From Paractinoplanes atraurantiacus (GTDB lineage Bacteria; Actinomycetota; Actinomycetes; Mycobacteriales; Micromonosporaceae): a DNA stretch of 64,000 nt. The notes beneath the pieces were generated by a model. The model searched no databases and was not told the DNA's origin. It saw only the letters and a program-made list of their open reading frames with translations. A program made the translations under genes and the position numbers. The stretch is taken from contig NZ_OBDY01000026.1 of assembly GCF_900215205.1 (NCBI RefSeq), positions 62,001 to 126,000 on the forward strand, read 5' to 3'. Below are positions 36,428-42,578 of this stretch, piece after piece (positions within the stretch are counted from its first letter, which is position 1; each line of letters begins with the position of its first letter).

Positions 36428-37047
36428 GCCGGCACCGGCAGGACGTCGGTGTTGTCGTCGCGCAGCCCGTACCGGTTGGAGACGACGCTGTAGGCCGACA
36501 TGCGCAGTCCGGCGTAATCGGCCGTATCCCTTACCACGGGCAGGGATCCGGGCCCGCCGGGCATCGCGTCCCCGACGATCAGGGCGGCCACGTCCCGGTC
36601 CATCAGCGTGACGTGCCGGCCGTCGCCGCCGACGGTCACGACGTGCACGCCGCCGCCGAGCACGCGCAGGGCGTGTGCCAGCAGCACGCTCGCCCGGGCG
36701 CCGAGAACGTGCATGTCGCCGACGCCGACCCGGCGGGCCGGGCTCGTCGCGACGCCCCGCAGCACCCCGGCGGCCCAGCCCGGGCGGGAGCACCCGACGA
36801 CCCGGACCGGTACCGGCGAGCAGAGCGCGAACTCGTCGACGACCTCGACGGTCCGGTCGCTGGAGCCGCCGTCGATGACGGCGATGCCACCGGCGACGGG
36901 CAGGCGGGAAATGACGTCGGAAGCGGCCGCCAATATGGTGCGGGCCCGCCTTTCCTCATTCACCAGCGGGAGCATGAACTCCGCCTCCGGAACGGGCAGA
37001 AAAGAATCGGCCGTCAAAGCCGCGGCAGTCGCGAAAGTTTGTCGCAT
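36424..37047 (-). CDS. Short family 2 (GT-A) glycosyltransferase-like protein
   Basis: A 207-aa protein; the GT2 start pattern appears as MLPLVNEERRARTIL and IAVIDGGSSDRTVEVV. The usual DxD-bearing segment reads VGVGDMHVLGARAS, so metal binding may be altered. It is shorter than the family (about 230-300 aa) and lacks the acceptor half. It is the first gene of the operon; ATG 37047 gives a 24-residue lead before the core, and ATG 36975 is an alternative. Confidence 0.68.
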   Translation of the reverse strand: MRQTFATAAALTADSFLPVPEAEFMLPLVNEERRARTILAAASDVISRLPVAGGIAVIDGGSSDRTVEVVDEFALCSPVPVRVVGCSRPGWAAGVLRGVATSPARRVGVGDMHVLGARASVLLAHALRVLGGGVHVVTVGGDGRHVTLMDRDVAALIVGDAMPGGPGSLPVVRDTADYAGLRMSAYSVVSNRYGLRDDNTDVLPVPA

Positions 37048-37321
37048 CCCGTGAACCCCAAGTCGTGATTTCGCCCCAAGATCGGCGCAAAACGCACGTT
37101 ACACACAGCGGCGTCCTTTTCGGGACGGCAGAAACGGGGTTTGGCGGTTCGGAATGGCGGGGCAAACTGAACGAACTAATCCTGTAGGGCAGCGCCTCAT
37201 CCGCCCCGGGTGACGAGGAAAGGACACGTGAGCTGGCACGCTGGTCTCTTGGCGTAGCCCCTCCCAGATGGTCCACTGTTCGTTCGGTTGAAGATCAACG
37301 CCCGTGACGGGAGGTGGCGCG
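37048..37321. other. Divergent intergenic region of glycan operon and LuxR gene
   Basis: Both promoters must lie here. I see no clear palindrome or RNA element. GGGAGGT (37309-37315) is the ribosome site for the LuxR-type regulator. Confidence 0.5.
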
Positions 37322-39349
37322 GTGATTCCGGCCCTTCCGCGTGCGCTGATCCGCCGCCCGCGGCTGGAGGCGGCCCTGGACGACGGGCTGAGCGGCGCCG
37401 TCACGGTGGTCCGCGCCGGCGCCGGCTGGGGCAAGACCGTGCTGGTGGCGACGTGGGCCCGCCGCCGGCCGGAGCCGGTGGCCTGGGTGACGCTGACCGA
37501 GCAGCACAACGACGTCGGCGCGTTCCGGTCCGCGCTGGAGGCGGCCCTGTCCACGGGCGCCCGTCCCGCCGTCCTGGTGCTCGACGATTACCAATGGGTC
37601 CGCGACCCCTGTTGCGTCACGCACCTCGAGACGTTGATCGGCTCGCTGCACGTGATCCTCGCCGGGCGCGGGGAGCCCGCCCTGCCCACCCACCGCCTGC
37701 GGGTCGCCGGCGAACTGACCGTGATCGGCGCCGGGGCGCTGGCGCTGACCGCGGCCGAGGCGGCCGAGCTGGCCCGGGCGGCGGGCCTGCCCCCACCGGC
37801 CGACGGCCGGCTCGCCCGCACCGAGGGCTGGCCGGCCGGGCTGCGACTGGAACCGGACGCCGTCGACGGCTACCTCGAAGGCGAGGTCCTGGCCGATCTG
37901 CCGCCGCCGGCGCGCCGGCTGCTGGCCTACGCCAGCGTGCTGTCGTCGGTGCCGCCCGAGCTCGCCGCCGATCTCGCCGGCGAGCCCCACGCGGCGCGGA
38001 TCCTCACCGACCTGGTCCGGGCCGACGCTTTCGTCGCGGCCGACCCGGACGACCCGCAACGGTTCCGCTATCACCCGCAGCTCGGCGACACGCTGCTGCG
38101 CGGCCTGCGGCGCGACGAGCCGGAGACGGTACGGCGCCTGCACCGCACCGCGATGCGGTGGTACGCCAGCCGGCTGTTCGTCTACGACGCGCTGCACCAC
38201 GCGGCCGAGGCCGAGGACTGGCCGGCCCTCGGGCGGCTGATCGTCGGAGCGGCCGCGCCCCTGATCGTGACCGTCAACCGCGCGAGGCTCAACGCGATCC
38301 TGAGCCGGGTGCCGTGGGCGGCCTTCGAGACCACCGCCGAGCTCGCCGTCTGCGGCGCCCTGCGGCTGTTCGCCGACGGCGACTACGCGGCGGTCCCGGC
38401 CCAGCTGGCCCGGGCCGAGCGGATGCTGGCCGGCCGCTCACCGCAGGACCGGCTGATGACCGAGACCGCGGTCCGGCTCCTCGAGGCGACGGTCGTCACC
38501 CGGGTCCGCGGGGAGATGCCGAACCTGGTGGCGCAGACCACCCGGATCCTGCGGAGCCTGGCCGCGGTGCGGCCCGAGCAGATGCCGTCGGCGCGCCACT
38601 ACCGGGCGATCGCGATCGCCAGCAAGGGCGTCGGCCTGTTCTGGACCGACCGGGCCGACGTCGCCGAGCGCTACCTGTTCGCCGGGTTGAGCGCCGCCCG
38701 CACGGCCGGGGTGGAGCTGGTCGAGCTCAACATGCTCGGTCACCTGGCCGCGCTCACCTTCCACCTCGGCCGGATGGACGAGGCCGAGCGGTACGCGGCG
38801 CAGTCGCGGGAGACCGCGGAGCGGCGCCGCCTGTCCTCCACACAGCAGGCGGTCCTGGGCTACCTGGTCGAGGCCATGATCGCGATGCGGCGGGGCGACG
38901 CCGCCGAGGCCGAGAAGGCGCTCACGGACGCGCTGCACCTGGCCCCGTACCCGCACGAGGCGGCCCTGGTGACACTGTCCGGCCTGGTCCGGGCCCAGGT
39001 CCTGCTCGTGCGCGACGAGCCGGCCGCGGCCCGCGAGGCGATCCGGCACGTCCGCGCCGACTGGCCCACCACGCTCGACGCGCCGCTGCTGGCCCAGTGG
39101 CTCGACCGGACCGAGGCCGACATCGACCGAGCCGCCCACCAACCGTCGCCGGACGGCGAACTCAGCCCCCGCGAGCAGGAGGTCCTCGTCTTCCTGCCCA
39201 CGATGCTGACCGTGGGCGAGATCGCCGGCGAGCTGACCGTCTCGGTCAACACGGTGAAGGCCCACATCCGGGCGATCTACCGAAAGCTGAACGCCACCCG
39301 CCGCCGCGAGGCCGTCACCGCCGCTCGCGACCGCGGCCTGCTCCCGTAA
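37322..39349 (+). CDS. MalT-like LuxR family transcriptional regulator
   Basis: A 675-aa regulator. The N-terminal P-loop is VVRAGAGWGKTVLVATW, followed by VLVLDDYQW (Walker B), a winged-helix/helical region, TPR-like repeats, and a C-terminal LuxR HTH (LSPREQEVLVFLP, then SVNTVKAHIRAIYRKLNATRR). It is an ATP-dependent signal-integrating activator. GTG 37322 has GGGAGGT 6 nt upstream and is better than GTG 37304. It lies between the glycan operon (divergent) and the xylanase, either of which it might control. Confidence 0.87.
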   Translation: MIPALPRALIRRPRLEAALDDGLSGAVTVVRAGAGWGKTVLVATWARRRPEPVAWVTLTEQHNDVGAFRSALEAALSTGARPAVLVLDDYQWVRDPCCVTHLETLIGSLHVILAGRGEPALPTHRLRVAGELTVIGAGALALTAAEAAELARAAGLPPPADGRLARTEGWPAGLRLEPDAVDGYLEGEVLADLPPPARRLLAYASVLSSVPPELAADLAGEPHAARILTDLVRADAFVAADPDDPQRFRYHPQLGDTLLRGLRRDEPETVRRLHRTAMRWYASRLFVYDALHHAAEAEDWPALGRLIVGAAAPLIVTVNRARLNAILSRVPWAAFETTAELAVCGALRLFADGDYAAVPAQLARAERMLAGRSPQDRLMTETAVRLLEATVVTRVRGEMPNLVAQTTRILRSLAAVRPEQMPSARHYRAIAIASKGVGLFWTDRADVAERYLFAGLSAARTAGVELVELNMLGHLAALTFHLGRMDEAERYAAQSRETAERRRLSSTQQAVLGYLVEAMIAMRRGDAAEAEKALTDALHLAPYPHEAALVTLSGLVRAQVLLVRDEPAAAREAIRHVRADWPTTLDAPLLAQWLDRTEADIDRAAHQPSPDGELSPREQEVLVFLPTMLTVGEIAGELTVSVNTVKAHIRAIYRKLNATRRREAVTAARDRGLLP

Positions 39350-39409
39350 GTTTCGCTACACCACCTCACCGTCGGACCGACGCGATGACCGCATGCGTTC
39401 GGCTGGCCA

Positions 39410-39424
39410 TTGAAACGATTTCAA
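39410..39424. promoter_or_regulatory. Inverted repeat upstream of xylanase (LacI-type operator candidate)
   Basis: TTGAAACGATTTCAA has perfect 6-bp arms around CGA. GAAA-N2/3-TTTC palindromes upstream of xylanase genes in streptomycetes bind LacI-type sugar repressors. It is 184 bp from the GH11 start; the region 39430-39600 is AT-richer and holds the presumed promoter. Confidence 0.45.
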
Positions 39425-39607
39425 AGATGCCGATTCACCTGGCAAAACTTTGCCTCGTCGGCGCCGGAGATCGACTGCGGTATTTCCGAGATGTTTCCGT
39501 AAGTTGTTGACAAGCGGTCGCCGACGGGCCACGCTTCCGCAAAGACGCACTTCGATGTCCGCGGGGCTGTTCCCCGGCAGCCCCCTCACGAGGAGGACGC
39601 ACTCCCC

Positions 39608-40615
39608 ATGACCGCAGATCGCCCCCGCCGCAGCCGGGTCCGGCTTCTCGCCGGCGCCGCCTGCGCCTTGGCCATGACCGTGGCCGGCGTGATGGTCGCC
39701 GGCACCGCGCACGCCGAGGCCGACCGGACCGTCAGCTCCAACACCACCGGCACGCACAACGGCTACTACTTCTCGTTCTGGAAGGACAGCGGCAACGCCA
39801 GCATGACGTTGCGCGCCGACGGCCGGTACAGCAGCAGCTGGGACCGCAGCACCAACAACTGGGTCGGCGGCAAGGGCTGGGCCACCGGCAGCCGCCGGAC
39901 GGTCACGTACTCGGGCAGCTACAACCCGGGTAACAACAACACCTACCTGGCGCTGTACGGATGGACGCGCAACCCGCTCATCGAGTACTACGTCGTGGAG
40001 AACTACGGCAGCTACAACCCCAGCACCGGCGCCCAGCGGCTCGGCTCGGTCACCACCGACGGCGGCACGTACGACATCCTGCGCACCCAGCGGGTCAACC
40101 AGCCCTCGATCGACGGCACCGCCACGTTCTACCAGTACTGGAGCGTGCGCACGTCGAAGCGCAGCTCCGGCACTATCACCACGGCCAACCACTTCGACGC
40201 GTGGGCCCGCGCCGGCCTGAACCTCGGCAGCAACTTCGCGTACCAGATCATGGCGACCGAGGGTTACCAGAGCCAGGGCAGCTCCGACATCACCGTCCGC
40301 GAGGGCACCGGCGGTGGCACCAACCCCACCACCCCGCCTCCCGGCGGCGGCGGCAACTGCACCGCCACGCTGTCGGCCGGCCAGCAGTTCGGCGACCGCT
40401 TCAACCTCAACGTCGCGGTCAGCAACGCCACCAACTGGACCGTCCAGCTCAACCTCAACGGCGGCCAGAGCATCCAGAACAGCTGGAACGCCGCGGTCAG
40501 CGGCTCCTCCGGCACCGTGACGGCCACCCCGAACGGCAACGGCAACAACTTCGGCGTGACCATCATGGCCAACGGCAACTGGACCTGGCCCACGGTCACC
40601 TGCCGCACGAGCTGA
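39608..40615 (+). CDS. Secreted GH11 endo-1,4-beta-xylanase with C-terminal binding domain
   Basis: A 335-aa secreted enzyme. A signal with an Arg-rich start (residues 1-37, ending in AHA) precedes the GH11 jelly-roll. The nucleophile Glu is in PLIEYYVVENYG and the acid/base Glu in MATEGYQSQGS. After a Gly/Thr/Pro linker (TNPTTPPPGGGG), an about 80-aa beta domain follows (GNCTATLSAGQQFGDRFN to TVTC), resembling an actinomycete xylan/cellulose binding module. It degrades xylan outside the cell. AGGAGGA lies before the ATG. Confidence 0.93.
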   Translation: MTADRPRRSRVRLLAGAACALAMTVAGVMVAGTAHAEADRTVSSNTTGTHNGYYFSFWKDSGNASMTLRADGRYSSSWDRSTNNWVGGKGWATGSRRTVTYSGSYNPGNNNTYLALYGWTRNPLIEYYVVENYGSYNPSTGAQRLGSVTTDGGTYDILRTQRVNQPSIDGTATFYQYWSVRTSKRSSGTITTANHFDAWARAGLNLGSNFAYQIMATEGYQSQGSSDITVREGTGGGTNPTTPPPGGGGNCTATLSAGQQFGDRFNLNVAVSNATNWTVQLNLNGGQSIQNSWNAAVSGSSGTVTATPNGNGNNFGVTIMANGNWTWPTVTCRTS

Positions 40616-40635
40616 GCCACTGTCATGCTGGGGGC

Positions 40636-41793
40636 GTGACCACGGAGCTCGATCGCTGGGAACGCCGGGAGATCACGGCCTTCACCGTCCTCCCGTACGC
40701 CCTCCTGGCGATCAGCCTCCTGCTCACGCTCCTGGCGAGGCCCGAGCACCTTCCAGCGGTGCTCGGGCTTGCGGCGTCCGCCGCGCTCTGGCTGCTCCGC
40801 CCCGGAAAAGGCCTGCACTACACGGTTCTGATGGCGCTCACCGCCGCTTTGGTGGCGCTCGCGCCCTTCTTCGGCCTGTTCGCCTTCATCGGCTACCCGC
40901 AAGCGTTCCTCTACCTGAGCGGCCGCGGGCGCTACGCCGGCGTCGCCGCCACGGCAACCATCTCGGCCGTCGCCTACCTGGGCGGCTGGGCCGGCATCGA
41001 GGCGGGCGCCTGGTGGGAGTGGCTCACCGTGAGCGTGCTCAGCGTCGTACTCGCAAGCGCCTTCTTCTTTTTCGCCGACCTGACCCACCAGCGCAACGAC
41101 AGACTGAAGGAGGCGCTGCAGGAGAACGCCGATCTGCACGCCCAGCTACTGATTCACGCCCGCGCGGCCGGGGTCCTCGACGAGCGGCAGCGCATGGCCG
41201 GCGAGATCCACGACACGCTCGCGCAGGGCCTGGCCGGCATCATCACCCAGCTCCAGGCGGCCGAGCACACCATGGACCGCCGGCACATGACGACCGCGAT
41301 CACCTTGGCCCGCGAAAGCCTCGCCGAGGCCCGCCGAACGGTCCACGCGGTCGAGCCGTCGCTGCTGGCCGAGGCTCAGCTCCCCGGCGCCGTCGAGGAG
41401 CTGGCCCACCGCTGGTCGCAGACCAACGAGATCGCGGCCACCGTGACGACGACCGGCGACGCCCGCCCGATGCACCCCGACGTCGAGGTCGCGCTCCTGC
41501 GCACCGCCCAGGAGGCCCTCACCAACGTCGCCAAACACGCGCGAGCCACCGAGGTCACCCTGACCCTGTCCTACATGGAAGACCTGGTGACATTGGATGT
41601 ACGCGATGACGGCTCCGGCTTCGACCCCACGGCCAACCGCTCACCCGGCACCCGTCACGGCGGCTTCGGCCTGACCGCCATGCGCCACCGCCTCCAGCGC
41701 CTGACCGGCCACCTGACCATCGAGTCCGAGCCCGGCGCCGGCACAGCCCTCTCCGCCACCGTCCCGGCCATCCCACCACAGCCAACGGCATGA
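40636..41793 (+). CDS. NarL-type sensor histidine kinase (orphan)
   Basis: A 385-aa membrane kinase starting at GTG 40636. About five hydrophobic helices (residues 17-145) are followed by a HisKA_3 dimerisation domain with the phospho-acceptor His in RMAGEIHDTLAQGLAGI, and a GHKL domain (RTAQEALTNVAKHA, VRDDGSGFDP, GGFGLTAM). The response-regulator gene usually follows such kinases, but here the next features are tRNAs on the other strand, so its partner is elsewhere. It starts 20 bp after the xylanase stop and may be co-transcribed. Confidence 0.88.
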   Translation: MTTELDRWERREITAFTVLPYALLAISLLLTLLARPEHLPAVLGLAASAALWLLRPGKGLHYTVLMALTAALVALAPFFGLFAFIGYPQAFLYLSGRGRYAGVAATATISAVAYLGGWAGIEAGAWWEWLTVSVLSVVLASAFFFFADLTHQRNDRLKEALQENADLHAQLLIHARAAGVLDERQRMAGEIHDTLAQGLAGIITQLQAAEHTMDRRHMTTAITLARESLAEARRTVHAVEPSLLAEAQLPGAVEELAHRWSQTNEIAATVTTTGDARPMHPDVEVALLRTAQEALTNVAKHARATEVTLTLSYMEDLVTLDVRDDGSGFDPTANRSPGTRHGGFGLTAMRHRLQRLTGHLTIESEPGAGTALSATVPAIPPQPTA

Positions 41794-41798
41794 GACCG

Positions 41799-41880
41799 AG
41801 GCCAAGGCCGGAATCGAACCGGAGTGCCCGAAGGATCCGCTTTGCAGGCGGACGGCTCCACCAGGAACCACACCGAGGCC
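41799..41880 (-). tRNA. tRNA-Cys(GCA)-like, class II shape, unusual acceptor/T stem
   Basis: The anticodon arm is perfect: stem TCCGC/GCGGA around the loop CTGCAAA, anticodon GCA. It has a long variable arm (about 12 nt with a CCTTCGGG turn), unlike ordinary type I Cys tRNA. The T stem pairs only four bases (CCGG/CCGG, loop TTCGATT). An 8-bp acceptor GGCCTCGG with CCTTGGCC pairs except for two inner mismatches (T-T, C-T). It may be an 8/4 variant or a decaying gene. CCA is not encoded. Confidence 0.55.
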
Positions 41881-41887
41881 GTGAACG

Positions 41888-41968
41888 TGCGGGAGGCGGG
41901 ATTCGAACCCGCTCAGCAATGCACCCGCTTTACAGGCGGGCCCGACTCTCCAGCGTCGGCGCTCCCAC
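41888..41968 (-). tRNA. tRNA-Tyr(GTA)
   Basis: The acceptor GTGGGAG pairs with CTCCCGC (one G-U). The anticodon stem CCCGC/GCGGG closes loop CTGTAAA (anticodon GTA). There is an 11-nt variable region and a T arm GCGGG-TTCGAAT-CCCGC. Discriminator A; CCA is not encoded. It is separated by 2 nt from tRNA-His and 7 nt from the Cys tRNA. Confidence 0.87.
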
Positions 41969-41970
41969 TA

Positions 41971-42043
41971 GGTGACCGGCGGGATTCGAACCCGCGTACT
42001 CCGGCTCCACAAACCGGCGCGCCTGCCTCTGCGCTACGGCCAC
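41971..42043 (-). tRNA. tRNA-His(GTG)
   Basis: The acceptor GTGGCCG pairs with CGGTCAC. The anticodon stem CCGGT/GCCGG closes TTGTGGA (anticodon GTG). The T loop is TTCGAAT. The discriminator is C73, as expected for His. However, position -1 in the DNA is T, so the identity base G-1 is not encoded. CCA is not encoded. Confidence 0.85.
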
Positions 42044-42045
42044 AG

Positions 42046-42118
42046 TCGGGATGGGGAGACTCGAACTCCCGGCTTCCGGTTCCCAAGACCGGCGCCCTAC
42101 CACCTGGGCCACATCCCG
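42046..42118 (-). tRNA. tRNA-Pro(TGG)
   Basis: The acceptor CGGGATG/CATCCCG is perfect, and the C1-G72 pair is a Pro trait. The anticodon stem CCGGT/ACCGG closes CTTGGGA (anticodon TGG). The T arm is GGGAG-TTCGAGT-CTCCC. Discriminator A. There is a 5-nt spacer to the upstream tRNA and 2 nt to tRNA-His. Confidence 0.9.
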
Positions 42119-42123
42119 TTTCG

Positions 42124-42196
42124 TGTCCTCGGCGCGATTCGAACGCGCACTGGCGACGCCCTCGACGTCGTGCCTCTGCCTTTGGGCTACGAGGAC
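42124..42196 (-). tRNA. tRNA with anticodon GAG (Leu-like), C at position 33
   Basis: The acceptor GTCCTCG/CGAGGAC, anticodon stem CGACG/CGTCG and T arm GCGCG-TTCGAAT-CGCGC are all perfect. The loop TCGAGGG gives anticodon GAG (Leu, CUC) but has C instead of U at position 33. The variable loop has only 5 nt, whereas leucine tRNAs have long variable arms. Identity is therefore uncertain. Confidence 0.7.
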
Positions 42197-42214
42197 AAGT
42201 TGGTTTTTGTTTCG

Positions 42215-42286
42215 TAGACCCGACCGGGATCGAACCGGCGTCTCCGCCTTGAGAGGGCGACGAGCGTTCCGCTGCTCCACGGGTCC
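42215..42286 (-). tRNA. tRNA-Glu(CTC)
   Basis: The acceptor GGACCCG pairs with CGGGTCT (terminal G-U). The D arm is GAGC/GCTC. The anticodon stem TCGCC/GGCGG closes CTCTCAA (anticodon CTC, codon GAG). The T arm is GCCGG-TTCGATC-CCGGT. It is the first tRNA of the array, 4 nt behind a terminator U tract. CCA is not encoded. Confidence 0.88.
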
Positions 42287-42290
42287 ATGC

Positions 42291-42329
42291 AAAAAGAAAA
42301 GCCGCCTTCCCCAGCAAGCGGGAGGCGGC
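42291..42329 (-). terminator. Intrinsic terminator/attenuator before the tRNA array
   Basis: On the minus strand GCCGCCTCCC pairs with GGGAAGGCGGC (one bulge) around an 8-nt loop and is followed by TTTTCTTTTT. It ends 4 nt before tRNA-Glu, so it lies between the leader ORF and the tRNAs in the direction of their transcription. Confidence 0.85.
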
Positions 42330-42344
42330 CTTGGAAGCCGGGCG

Positions 42345-42461
42345 TTAGATGACGCCTCCCGATGATGCGAGCCGGCCGAACTGCTCCTCGAGGACCGATG
42401 CGCAGTCAGCCACCGCCGGCAGCTGATGCTGCGGCTCGGGGGCGAAATAACAGCGGATCAT
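42345..42461 (-). CDS. 38-aa leader-like ORF ahead of the tRNA array
   Basis: The ATG at 42461 is preceded by GAGGAG (42470-42475) at 8 nt. The 38-residue product starts MIRCYFAPEPQHQLP and ends ASSGGVI. Residues 4-14 (CYFAPEPQHQL) contain Cys, Tyr, Pro, Glu, His and Leu, which are the six amino acids of the tRNAs downstream. Cys, Tyr and His use TGT, TAT and CAT, rare in this GC-rich genome. A terminator follows 16 nt after the stop. This is the layout of an attenuation leader peptide. No homologue is known to me. Confidence 0.6.
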   Translation of the reverse strand: MIRCYFAPEPQHQLPAVADCASVLEEQFGRLASSGGVI

Positions 42462-42500
42462 CGGGGGCGCTCCTCAGGAGGTCATTCGGTGTTGATGACT

Positions 42501-42529
42501 AAGGTAGGGACCCCGCCCGGGACCGGCAA
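42501..42529 (-). promoter_or_regulatory. Candidate promoter of leader ORF and tRNA array
   Basis: On the minus strand TTGCCG (42529-42524) and TACCTT (42506-42501) are 17 nt apart, placing transcription start near 42495 and giving a leader of about 34 nt before the ATG at 42461. Each hexamer has two or three departures from consensus. Confidence 0.45.
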
Positions 42530-42578
42530 CGTATTTACCAGGGTTTCGCCCCGGCGGCTGGGGGAACGGAAACGGCTC

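Noticed and set aside
41790..42252. Plus-strand proteins over the tRNA array
   Set aside because: The frames run opposite to perfect cloverleaf tRNAs and match no protein.
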